Of a stretch of 64,000 bases of DNA, positions 45,129 to 55,055 are shown piece after piece. Below the pieces are notes generated by a model. That model saw nothing but the letters and a program-made list of their open reading frames with translations. It was not told where the DNA came from and did not search any database. The position numbers were made by a program, and so were the translations under genes. Positions within the stretch are counted from its first letter, which is position 1. The number at the start of each line of letters is the position of its first letter. This DNA comes from Torymus aiolomorphi (taxonomy: Eukaryota; Arthropoda; Insecta; Hymenoptera; Torymidae), in NCBI GenBank assembly GCA_036365515.1, contig CM070874.1, positions 28,583,862 to 28,647,861 on the forward strand, given 5' to 3'.

Positions 45129-46549
45129 GTTTCATACAGAAATACAAATTAAATATTGGCTTAAAATGATAATTATTTTTTTCAAAAAAGAACTAATTCT
45201 GAAGTGGACTGTATGTTTAGAAATGTTTTATTTTTAAGAAATAATTTAAGGTGGTTAATAATTTAACCACTGTGATATCAGAAGCTTCTTTATACAAAGT
45301 GTTGTTCTTGGTGTTTATTTTTTGCATTCATAAACGGATTTTTGAGTAAACATTTAGTGTATAAGATGTGAAGGCATATTAGAAAAGTTATTAAAAGTGT
45401 TCAGTGACAGTTGAATTCAACTTTTAGAAATAACGTTTTAGAACTCGAACTTTTATTGGAAACTTTATACTTAAAATAACAGGGATCGATACTAAAGAAA
45501 AAATAAGTCCATACTGTCTTTTAGAAAAAAAAATTTAGTGTACAGATTTAAATCAATTTTGAAAGGAAGTGAAAGATTGCTATTGTGTAGAAAAAAAAAT
45601 TTAGAACCTTCGCTTCTGCCAGAAAACTATCATCATCAGCCATCGTCTGAATCTCAATATAATATAATTGACATTTTATTTACTGAAGTGAAAACTGTTA
45701 TTCATTGCAATAAATATATATTAGTCGTATTCTCTTTATTAAGTAATAATGTTATATGTGAAAAAGAATAATGAAGAAAAAGTAAAGAGGTTCATCCTAC
45801 CAGATATTAAAAGAAGATCAATATAGGAGTATTGCTGCTATAAACATTTTTTTAAGCATTTGGCTAAGGCGATACTGGCTTCATAACATGCATTAAAGAT
45901 TTTGACTTTCTCAACACATTCTACATTTGCCTCAGTATATAATTACCTATGTGTGAAAAGGTTTATTAAAAATATGTAGCACCAAAGGAAGTTTATGTCT
46001 GACCACGCAACAATGCTTAACTGACTGATGTAGCTATGGCTGTTGCTGATGTGTGTGCTCATATAGCTTACAAGTCTGATGGACCATAAACTGAGGTATC
46101 AGAATACTTGTTCCAAATATAAAAGATTCTAGAAACAATACTTTTTTATATTTCAGGGCAGAGCAGGAGTTACAGAAGAAGAATTACAGAAATACAGTTG
46201 TATTTTGGTAATTTTATCTTTAAAGCTGTTTTCTACATAATGTAAAATTGTGGGCTCTGCCGTCGACTCCAGGTCCAGGAACTGCATATATTTTGATGGA
46301 ACAGGTCCTAAAATCTTGGCATTATATGACTATTGACTGATGAGTTGTATGTATCTAAGTTATTTAAGTAAATAATTTGTTATATACTTTACAATACAGC
46401 GCTTGTGATTCTCATTAAATACTTTCTATTTCAGATTCAAGTACAACGCAGACACAACTTGTAGGAGCGATGCACTATGTTTTAGATTGTATTAAATTAG
46501 ATTCAAATTATTGTACGCTGCGACAAGGTATCATCTTACTGACCTTGTA
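45129..46549 (+). other. Unassigned region with possible small exons
   Basis: Two intervals have good splice-like borders: 46157-46207 (TTTATATTTCAG before, GTAATTTT after) and 46435-46527 (TTTCTATTTCAG before, GTATCATC after). The second is open in a frame giving QTQLVGAMHYVLDCIKLDSN. The first is open as GRAGVTEEELQKYSCIL, but the two frames do not join in phase. The opposite strand of 46155-46330 is also open (GPVPSKYMQFLDLEST). A 77-codon frame at 45538-45771 has no known relative. A host gene of unknown identity is possible. Confidence 0.25.
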
Positions 46550-47080
46550 ATCGCATGATTGCATTTAAGAATTCAACTGAGCTTCCTGCGTAAGTAGTTA
46601 ATCTAAGATGATTCTTCACCTTGAATTTTTTTCTTTTGTTGACATACGTAGGGCAATCGATTAGAATGTATTTTATAGTTCGCAATTTACCTTATAAGTT
46701 TCACTTTGGATTTTTCTTTGAGACTTTATTTTCTATATTTGTTTTTTGTTAAAGAATATTGTTAACACGTACTCAGTATTTCAGTTTGTGAAATTTCTAC
46801 TGAACAGGAACATAATATTGTCTGTCACTTTATGGTTTATTAGTAGTTGCGCCACACAAGACCGTATACTCTTTCCATATCTATACAAATTGCTAGAAGA
46901 GATTGGTTGGTTTCGAAAGCATCGCATATGTTTGTTTCGAGAGCCAATAAATAATCTTTAGTCGAACAATTTTCTCCAAAACCGCTGCTTATTACGTTGC
47001 TTATTTGAAGTTTTCTTTCGGAGCTCGTGCTGCTTTCTTTCTGCCGCGTCTGGACGTTAGCGCTGCGTCTCTGCGCGGCC
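46550..47080 (-). pseudogene. Non-LTR retrotransposon RT fragment (Jockey/R1-type)
   Basis: Minus strand from about 47000 gives CSTKDYLLALETNICDAF and LLAICIDMERVYGLVW, the fingers/palm entry of insect non-LTR reverse transcriptases (F-D-x-E-K-A-Y-D in relatives; here IDMERVYG, so the catalytic region is altered). After stops and frameshifts, 46550-46690 gives RTIKYILIDCPTYVNKRKKF, the C-terminal H/I-I-L-x-x-C-P-x-Y box. The palm, with its Y-x-D-D box, is missing between them, so a large internal deletion has occurred. The two pieces are separated by only about 150 bases. Confidence 0.75.
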
Positions 47081-47790
47081 GTGTGGAGTACTAACGCCGT
47101 AGCATCAACGGTCGGGGTTGCCCTGCGTGCGTGCCGTATACATAAACACATGTGTCGTCCGGCTCCCGGTATTGACTGCGTTGTATGCCCTTCTCAGCGA
47201 TGAGAGCTTCGATTGAAGTAAATACGGTGTTCTGGCAGGTGTATTTCTCCTCCTCGTGTCCGTTGGCTAGTGGCGATTCAGTGTGGACAGCACGGCAGCG
47301 GGATCAACGACGAGAGCAGACCTGGTAAGCCCCTCTGACGTTCCTAACATCTGATAGGTATGCTGATGGTACTGATGTTTTCTTACAGGTAGCTGGGGCA
47401 GCGAGAGGAGCGAACAACCACCACACCTGTCAGCTGTACTCTCCAGTTGGTAATGTTGTTAGTGTCGATTATTTATTAGTTATATGTGGTTTTTAGGTGC
47501 TCTACTCTCTCTGCGTGGCTCCTAGATGATTAGCTGCTCTGCGGTTTGGGCTATGTCAACTTCCCTGCTGTAGCTGTCCCAGACAATGATGTGACTTGAA
47601 GATCTTTGTCCGTCTTTTCTCCTAGTTGATGTAGCTGATCGCTTAATGGAGGGCTGCTAGCAGATTGATCATCGTAGTGAGCAGGCTGGCGTCCATGAGG
47701 TAGAGCCAGCCTGGACCATCCAACCCCACTGGGCTACTTGTGCAGCTTCCTCAATGATCTTCGAGTGTCAGTGCTTTAGAATGTGAGGGG
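47081..47790 (+). other. GC-rich segment with splice-like signals, possible noncoding exons
   Basis: GACCTGGTAAGCCC (about 47330) is donor-like, TGTTTTCTTACAG (about 47390) acceptor-like, CCAGTTGGTAATG (about 47452) a second donor and TTTTCTCCTAG (about 47625) a second acceptor. The exons between have no long frame. CpG content is high at 47030-47320, which suggests a promoter or 5' untranslated exons. The product is unknown. Confidence 0.35.
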
Positions 47791-49559
47791 GTAGGTAGAG
47801 AAGGCAAGGGGAAAATTAAAAGGTGTAGGGTGTGTGTTAGAGGTGATGCGGATAGGTAGATTCAACCCATCGCTTAGTTCGTTTTAGTAATTTCTAGTTT
47901 TCACCAGGGTAAGGGAACTCGCCTCAGGGAATCTGTTGAGTAATAATACATTATTGTGTATTCCGCAGACCTCCCAGCGAGACTTGCCTAGCTAAGGTTT
48001 TTCTGCAACACTGTAAGTCTGACAAAGTCAGCTGGCATTTATTTTCTTTGGGACACGGCCATTTGCCATGTTATAAACCTTTGATTGATTTGATACCAAT
48101 CTATAGTAATTGGTAACTTCATGAATTTGCAATCGAATGCTGTAGTTGTAAATTTGCTTGATTTTATTTAATACTGTATTTGCATGATTTTACTTAATAT
48201 TGATAATTACTTTATCAATTTGCTATCGTCGATTATATTCATAATTTTGCATGACATTATTTAATCTGCAGCAATTGATAAATTCTTTACTGATCTGCAA
48301 TATAATATTATTTATGTATTATATCGCATTATTTATATAAGTATTTTTGTATTTATCGACTTGCAATCAAATGCAATTATTATAATTTTGCATGGTATTA
48401 TTTATCACCATAGTAACATGGATTCCTTTATGAATCTGCAATGGAAATAATGTTTTTATGATTTTGCATGTTTTAAGAAGTTGCAGTGTACGTATACTGC
48501 AGCATTACTATCAGTATGTGATTGCATTACATTATAGAATGTTTCTATACAGTTTGAAATGTAAAGTTTTGTTCATTACGAAATTTCCAGTTTTGGGAAT
48601 TTTAAAAAACATTAATTTTATAAAAAACCAATTATTTTGTATATACTGATTATTCAAAAGAGACTAAGTAGATTTTCCTGCAAGATCCCTGTTTCTGAAT
48701 AAGTTCGTAATCTCCTAATAAATCTAATTCCGATTCAATGGTCTCCGCTTTTATAACATGATCAATTGCTTACCACTATTAGCAAAGCATAATATTAACG
48801 ATTAATAATGTTTCATTTATAAAGAATAAGAAAATTAATAGTGCATGATTTATAGGAAATAAGAAAATTAATAGTGAATGATTTATAAGAAATAAGAAAA
48901 TTCAGAATGCATAATATTAGAAATAAGAAAATTCATAATGCATGTTGTAAAACAGTTGTGTCTAATAATACTAGTGCATGTATTGTTGCCTTATTTAGTA
49001 CTATTATGTATCAAAGAATTACTATTAGTATGCAATTGCAGTAAATGATAGAATGTTTTTATACAGTTTGAAATGTATAATGTTGTTTGTAAACAAATTT
49101 CCAGTTTGAAAATGGATTTTAAAAAATATCAAGTTTACAAGAAAAGAATCTTGTATAAAAAGCTATATTACAACTTCTCTTATATTATGCATACCCACTG
49201 TGACTATTTTTTAGAACTAAAAGTTCCATTCACTGTTCCATATACAATAGTTGGCTCCACCTACATTATCGACTAAACCCAACATGATTTTTGTGGAGTA
49301 CCACATGGCCTTAATTACCATTTATTAATGTATTTAAACATATTAAACGACTTTGTAAATTTTATTATGAAAACGTTATAAGAATAAAATACTTAGTTTA
49401 TTTAAAAAATTATTTATTTATTTCTAAAAAATCGTTAAATATAAAAATATAATTTATTTATTCGAAGTAAAATTAACTAACAAACATTTGTTTCGTAAAT
49501 TATCTGTTGTATTTTGCTGTTAGTTTCTACTTTTTATTATTAATTCTCGTTCATTTCTA
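47791..49559. other. Unassigned AT-rich DNA
   Basis: Many repeats of TTTGCATG and AATCTGCAAT-type words at 48100-48480, but no clear unit. A frame at 49073-49276 has no known relative. Confidence 0.4.
48824..48945. repeat. About 33-bp tandem repeat, 4 copies
   Basis: AATAAGAAAATTAATAGTGC and variants start near 48826, 48858, 48890 and 48922. Confidence 0.8.
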
Positions 49560-49789
49560 TATATTAAAATTTTTTTCTGTGTATTTTTATTTTTTTCTGT
49601 TTATTTTCATTTTTTTATTCCTATTGTTCCAATTCGTACTAAAAAAACACAACTTGGAATAAAAATAGAGAAGAACAACGGTAAACAGAAAGAAACAGAA
49701 AAAAAAACAGAAAAAAAAACAAACAAAAAATTTTAAAAACAGAAAAAAGAAAGAAAAGTAGAACGATTTTCCGCCAGGGTTAGATCTTT
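49560..49789 (-). repeat. CCCTGGC-type terminal repeat, right
   Basis: Ends ATTTTCCGCCAGGG. Reverse complement shares CCCTGGC-GAAAAT, multiple TTTTTTCTGTTT units and GTACGAATTGGAA with 44613-44800. Confidence 0.55.
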
Positions 49790-50453
49790 CATCATAATTA
49801 TATTTTTCATGATATATCTTCTAGTATAAAAAAATAATACTTTATATATAAAAGTATATGATGCCATGCCATCCGCTGATTTGAATTATAAAAATACATA
49901 ACCATACCATATTTCGAGGTTATTTTAGAATTACAATTGTTGTTGTTCGTTTTATTATATCTTCTCTCTCTCTTTCTTTTCGAGTCGAGTATACAAGATT
50001 CTTGATTCAGTGATATTCTTACTGTCTTCAGCTTTTAGAGATCTAATTATCTTGAAATTGACAAGTAGTGAATAAAGGTCAAATTTGTTTTACTTACTCC
50101 AAAATAATCTTCTTGACTATCAGCAAATAAAAAATTCTCACAAAGTATCAAGTCTTTTAAAATGACCATTTAACATTTAGTCATTTAATACTTATCTAAA
50201 AACAGTTATTGCCCCATCGATGCTCGTGAATAAATTCTTTTCATCAGTCGACTTCTTGAGATTCTTTAATTATTTAAACAGATATTATAAACATCTCTAA
50301 CGCATGATGATCTGAGATATTATATATATATTTACAGAATATACCACTTACGTCGATATTTCGAGGTTATTTTGTAACACAATAATTTTTTTGTGTTGTT
50401 ATATCTCTCTCTTACACACATACACGCACTATACACGCGCCAGCGCCAGGCAC
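49790..50453. other. Unassigned DNA with duplicated blocks
   Basis: 49905-49975 and 50350-50410 share ATATTTCGAGGTTATTTT and a TCTCTCTC run. 50120-50265 repeats 44445-44610. No gene. Confidence 0.45.
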
Positions 50454-50651
<198 letters not shown>

Positions 50652-50877
50652 TATAAAGTGTCACTTTAAGGGGAAATTTTTATATATATGGATTCACATT
50701 GGTCCCTTTGAAGAGATTTGGCAGTTTGAGGAGCTTTCGAAAATACCAATTGGGCCCTTTGAGGAGCAGATATAGTTCTGTCTACTCAGAGATGGGTTTA
50801 TTTCTTTAGTCAAGGATATAACTCTGAGATGAAGAAACTCTAGCTTCTCAAACTGCCCACAAACGGTACAATATATA
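50652..50877 (+). other. Structured locus C (TA-embedded hairpin repeat)
   Basis: A perfect palindrome TAAAGTGTCACTTTA (50654-50668) opens the locus. The outer stem pairs GGCAGTTTGAGGAGCT (50720-50735) with AGCTTCTCAAACTGCC (50842-50857), with one mismatch-type position. A second unit, CCCTTTGAGGAGC, is at 50755-50767. The inner stem is CTCAGAG (50785-50791) with CTCTGAG (50822-50828), a perfect 7-bp stem, enclosing GGG and TTATTTCTTTAGTCA (50798-50812). It abuts the Tc1/mariner-type element. Confidence 0.65.
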
Positions 50878-51236
50878 CACGGTGTCTCATTTTAATCTAT
50901 GCAGCCAAATATCTCCGAATGCAGGCCAGATACAGAAAAATTGTTCAGATGAAAATTGTTCGTGACGATGGGTGTCAACTTTTGGTCACCTTCAATTTGA
51001 TCTTGAGATCATTTTTCAAGGTCGTTTCAAGGTTAAGATCATTTTTTCAAATTAGAACCCCTATTTCTGACGTCGGAATCAGATAGAGCGGGAAATTTTA
51101 CATCCAAAACCGTTCTTTAAACATTTTTTGTGACCTTCACAAGGTTATATCAAGGTCAAATGCTTAAAAATTGGTCAGAACGCGAAATTTCATAGTTGTC
51201 TCAAGCAGCACAAGCCTTGATAAACGCAACCAATCA
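50878..51236 (+). repeat. Left terminal inverted repeat
   Basis: Includes CGAATGCAGGCCAGATACAG and GAAAATTGTTCGTGACGATG, both matched in reverse complement at the right end. It stops matching after CAACCAAT. Confidence 0.93.
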
Positions 51237-51237
51237 A

Positions 51238-51351
51238 AGGATGTCTTCTTTGTAGATACAGCTCAGCATGTCGCCTAGCTGCTGCACGATAATTGCCATT
51301 ACATTGCTCTAAAACCATTATCATGTCAACTATTTGATCAGCTGGATAATT
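51238..51351 (-). repeat. Antisense copy of the transposase 5' end
   Basis: Reverse complement of about 51821-51933 with roughly ten differences, for example ATTATCATGTCAACTATTTG against CAAATAGTTGAAATGATAAT. It directly continues the left terminal repeat, so a transcript through both would fold into a 110-bp hairpin. Confidence 0.88.
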
Positions 51352-51813
51352 CACACATACAATAAAAAAAGAGATCTGTACCCAACACCAGACCCATCAA
51401 CTCTTATGAACTTTGATGTGCTAAAACCGAATCTGGGGCCAGAATTATGCCATCACCTTCCATTATTTATTAAAACTCAAGAAATCACCCTCCCACTTAC
51501 GAAAATTGATGATTTTATGGAAATAAGCGTTACGTAAAAAAACATAAAGTAAAAGAAATTTTTATCTTTATCACAGGAATAACGATGTCAAAAGTTTAAA
51601 ATCTAATAACTGATAACAAGATTAACTAAGTAAGAGGTTAAAATACAAGTGTTAACTATTACATTGTTGAAAATAAACAAGAATTGAATTTTCAACAATT
51701 TGTATTGAATTTGTAACTTCAGTTAAATTTCCAAGACACGAAGGTTTATTTGTTCTCAATATTTTAAAAATTAAATCTTTTTCAATTGTCTCGTCTATAA
51801 GTAAAGTTACATC

Positions 51814-52817
51814 ATGGCTGATTATCCAGTTGATCAAATAGTTGAAATGATAATGGTTTTAGGGCAATGTAATGGAAATTATCGTGCAGCAGCTAGGCGG
51901 TATGCTGAGTTGTATCCACAAAGGAGACATCCTACTGTTTTGACAATCAGAAGTTTAACTCAAAGAGCTAGCGGTGACCACCTTATTCGTCAGCGCAGGC
52001 ATCACGAATACGATGAAAATGATGCTCTTGTCGTGACTATTTTAGCCATTGTTCATCTCGACCCGCCATATTAGCACACGCCAAATTGAAAGAGAAATTG
52101 TTATTTTCCGTCCGACGGTTTCAAGGATTCTGAGAATTATTGACTATCATGCCTGCCATATAACTTTAGTTCAGGAACTAAGACAGAACCATATTCAATA
52201 GCGCATTGAATTTTGTCACTGGGCTTTAAGAATGATAGAAAATGATCCAGACCTTTTCAAATACGTCCTATTTTCGGATGAAACAAAATTTTGTAGCGAT
52301 GGGCGACTGAACAGGCACAATTGCCATTATTGGTCAGATGTGAACCCTCACTGGCACAGAGCGATGGATCATCAAAATCGGTGGAGCATAATGGTGTGGT
52401 GTGGAATAGCCAATGGTTACTAGATAGGTCCGTATTTCTTTGAGCGAAATGTCGATAGAAACAGCTATTTAGAGCTAATAAGAGATCATTTGCCAGTACT
52501 TTTGGAAAACGTCGACCTAGCTACAAGACAAAGAATGTGGCTTCAGCAAGATGGTGCAGCTAACTGAAGGTCTAGTTAACTGGCCTGCTAATTCACCAGA
52601 TATGACGTCACCAGATTTTTTCTTGTGGGGGTACGTAAAAAAATGTAGTTTTTGCTCAACGGCCTACAACAAGGGAAGATTTTACGGATAGAATTCGCAG
52701 AGCTTGCGAATCCATTTCTAGAGCAACGTTGCTCTGGACTGTGAATCATTTCCAACGGCGATTACGCCTGTGCCTGGAAGCCTATGGAGTTAACTTTGAA
52801 CATGTACTCCGTGGATA
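51814..52817 (+). pseudogene. IS630-like (Tc1/mariner superfamily) transposase, broken
   Basis: Starts at ATG 51814 with MADYPVDQIVEMIMVLGQ and NYRAAARRYAELYPQRRHP, the helix-turn-helix DNA-binding domain typical of insect members. A frameshift near 52070 leads to STRQIEREI (second HTH). The catalytic domain has RIEFCHWAL, YVLFSDETKF (first Asp), HYWSDVNPHWH, WSIMVWCGIANG, RQRMWLQQDGA (second Asp) and NSPDMTSPDFFLWG (third acidic region), then ACESISRATLLWTVNHFQRR to the stop near 52817. Stops occur before RIEFC and after ANGY. About 20-25 residues between QQDGA and NSPD are missing compared with relatives, which would wreck the active site. The enzyme would cut at the terminal repeats and integrate at TA; this copy cannot. 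Confidence 0.9.
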
Positions 52818-52842
52818 GATAATGTCAATTGCAGTAATATTG

Positions 52843-53145
52843 GTGAGAGGCCAGGGGACTCACGTTAAACAAGCACTCCAGTGAGAGGCCAGGGGACTCA
52901 CGTTAAACAAGCACCCCAGTGAGAGGCAAAGGGACTCACGTTAAACAAGCACCCCAGTGAGAGGCAAGGGGACTCACGTTAAACAAGCACCCCTGTGAGA
53001 GGCAAGGGGACTCACGTTAAACAAGCACCCCAGTGAGAGGCAAGGGGACTCACGTTAAACAAGCACCCCAGTGAGAGGCAAGGGGACTCACGTAAACAAG
53101 CACCCCAGTGAGAGGCAAGGGGACTCACGTTAAACAAGCACCCCA
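52843..53145 (+). repeat. 38-bp minisatellite, 8 copies
   Basis: Units start at 52843, 52881, 52919, 52957, 52995, 53033, 53071 and 53108; one unit has 37 bases. Consensus GTGAGAGGCAAGGGGACTCA then CGTTAAACAAGCACCCCA. GTGAG and CTCAC within each unit form a 5-bp stem. It begins 25 bases after the transposase stop. No unique spacers. Confidence 0.97.
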
Positions 53146-53539
53146 AAGGAAACAGGCCATACTACGTCCGCGTCGTTGTTTCTGCGAACGCTAAAAGTAA
53201 GGACCCAGGAATATCAAAAAGAGCTTAAAGTCAATAGAGCAATGTTGCTGGAACTTCTGTAGATAAGTGATCGCGAAAACTCCCAGGATAGTATTTTTAG
53301 CGATTTTCATGGAAATTGGAAAATTGACCCCACTTAAAGCGATTCAATCTCCATGTGGTACTCCGGCGTCGCATCTGACTTCGAATTTATAATCAGCGAC
53401 CCCTGAAGCTCTTAGAATGTGTTTTTAGTGATTTTCATAGTGATTCAAAATGACCTCATTTGGGATATTTCAGCCTCCATGCGGTACCATCGCATCGCAC
53501 CCCACAGAAACCTAACATCATATTCACAATTGGCGACCA

Positions 53540-53895
53540 CAAAAATTTCTTAATTGGTTGGGTTTATCAAGGCTTGTTCTGCTTGAGACAACTATGAAAT
53601 TTCGCGTTCTGACGAATTTTTAAGCATTTGACGTTGATTTAACCTTGTGGAAGTCACAAAAAAATATTTAAAGAACGGTTTTGGACGTAAAATTTCCCGC
53701 TCTATCCGATTCCGACGTCAGAAATAGGGGTTATAATTTGAAAAAATGATCTTAACCTTGAAATGACCTTGAAAAATGATCTCAAGGTCAAATTGAAGAT
53801 GATCAAAAGTTGACCCCCATCGTCACGAACAATTTTCATCTGAACCATTTTTCTGTATCTGGCCTGCATTCGGAGATATTATGAGACACCATGTG
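53540..53895 (-). repeat. Right terminal inverted repeat
   Basis: Reverse complement of 50878-51236, ending GAGACACCATGTG before TA. Confidence 0.93.
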
Positions 53896-53897
53896 TA

Positions 53898-54147
53898 TAT
53901 ATATATATTATACATTTCTCGAAAGGGGTTTATTAAGCCCGTTTTTTTATATATAGGGGTTTATCAAGTCCTATTTTGATTATGCAGCTCGAGCTTCATA
54001 ATATTTCTAAATATAGGGTTTTATGCGGCCCGACCTAGAGTCTATAACCCCAGGGTCCATTATTTCTTTAGTCACTTGCCATAGGGAACTCTGGGCTGTA
54101 GGTACTAATATACAGTCTTGGGCTACATAAACCCCGATAAGTGTATA
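53898..54147 (+). other. Structured locus D (TA-embedded hairpin repeat)
   Basis: Units GGGGTTTATTAAGCCC (53925-53940), GGGGTTTATCAAGTCC (53956-53971) and GGGTTTTATGCGGCCCGA (54016-54033). The last pairs with TCTTGGGCTACATAAACCCC (54118-54135). An extra hairpin is ATTATGCAGCTCGAGCTTCA at about 53979-54002. The inner stem CCTAGAGT (54034-54041) pairs with ACTCTGGG (54088-54095) over 8 positions, enclosing GGG and TTATTTCTTTAGTCA (54060-54074). The outer stem sequence is unlike those of A, B and C. Confidence 0.65.
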
Positions 54148-55055
54148 TATTATATATATAGTAGAGTAATAGGTATTAGCCATTTAGAATGGCGGGAAGT
54201 GACTTTTAGAAGAACGGATGTGTGTCTGAAGAAAAGAGCGAAGAAAAACTTGGGAATCGTAAATGGCCGTAAAAATTTTTTTATGTGCAATATCTTTACA
54301 TTGAGATATTCTTTTCGAATGAAACTTTTTGATTTGTGTAGTACAATTAAATAGCTTTTAATCAAGCTAAATATATATGTGTTTAAGTGATACATTGAAA
54401 AGATACAAAAAACTAAAGATCTGCATATCCCATTTCAATGTATGAATAGCACGGTCGGCCCTAAGTCATTTCTACATTGGATAACTTGTCTTCGGAACGC
54501 TCCCGCGCTACATGATTATAGAATACTTTATTCCAGACGTTGATTTTTGATACCACGAACTGATGTTGATTTAACTAGAATGGGATATTATCTTTTGTAT
54601 TTTCGTATTGGCTTCTGAATGATAGAACAGTCTTCGAAATTCAATGTAGAGTAATAGTAATTCGACTTAAAGTTACACCGGATTTGATCTAAATGCCGCG
54701 TTATATGAGAAATAAAATTGAGGACCCGTTACTGCGCACGCGTGCATAGGCAATTAAATGGATTCAGTTTACAATGTTCTTGCCGTGCTTTACTGAAGTA
54801 TTAAGAGTGGGTAGATTATTATAAATGCCTTTGCATTTACGCCCACTCATACAGAATAAATTAAGTTTTCCAAAAATGCACCTTTATGAAATATTCTAAA
54901 GTTATTTCTTATGTTTTCAGCAAAATGAGTACTCAAAGACGTTGGAGGCATGAAGGTATTCTGGCTGTCTTATCTAAACCGCGATGTATAGTAAAGCAAG
55001 CCCTGCCGTTTTCATTCAGTCGAATGAAACCCTATACCTTGTCTAGCGGGGGGGT
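54148..55055 (+). other. Unassigned DNA with a possible LTR-element 3' end
   Basis: TTCTTATGTTTTCAG (about 54920) is acceptor-like and is followed by a 45-codon frame from ATG 54926 (MSTQRRWRHEGILAVL). The frame ends at CTAGCGGGGGGGTGT, which looks like a polypurine tract just before TGTAACGTGGCGG at 55060. This would fit the 3' end of an LTR element on the plus strand, but no polymerase domain is visible. Confidence 0.3.

Larger units (their letters stand above)
50878..53895 (+). mobile_element. Tc1/mariner-superfamily (IS630-like) DNA transposon, 3.0 kb
   Basis: Terminal inverted repeats of about 350 bp (50878-51236 and 53540-53895) are over 90% alike by eye. Ends are CACGGTGTCTC and GAGACACCATGTG, flanked by TA on both sides, the target site of this superfamily. 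A broken transposase gene (51814-52817), a 38-bp minisatellite and an antisense copy of the transposase start lie inside. It separates structured loci C and D, inserted into (TA)n between them. Confidence 0.92.

Noticed and set aside
52843..53145. CRISPR-like array
   Set aside because: Units are contiguous tandem copies with no unique spacers, inside a eukaryotic transposon.
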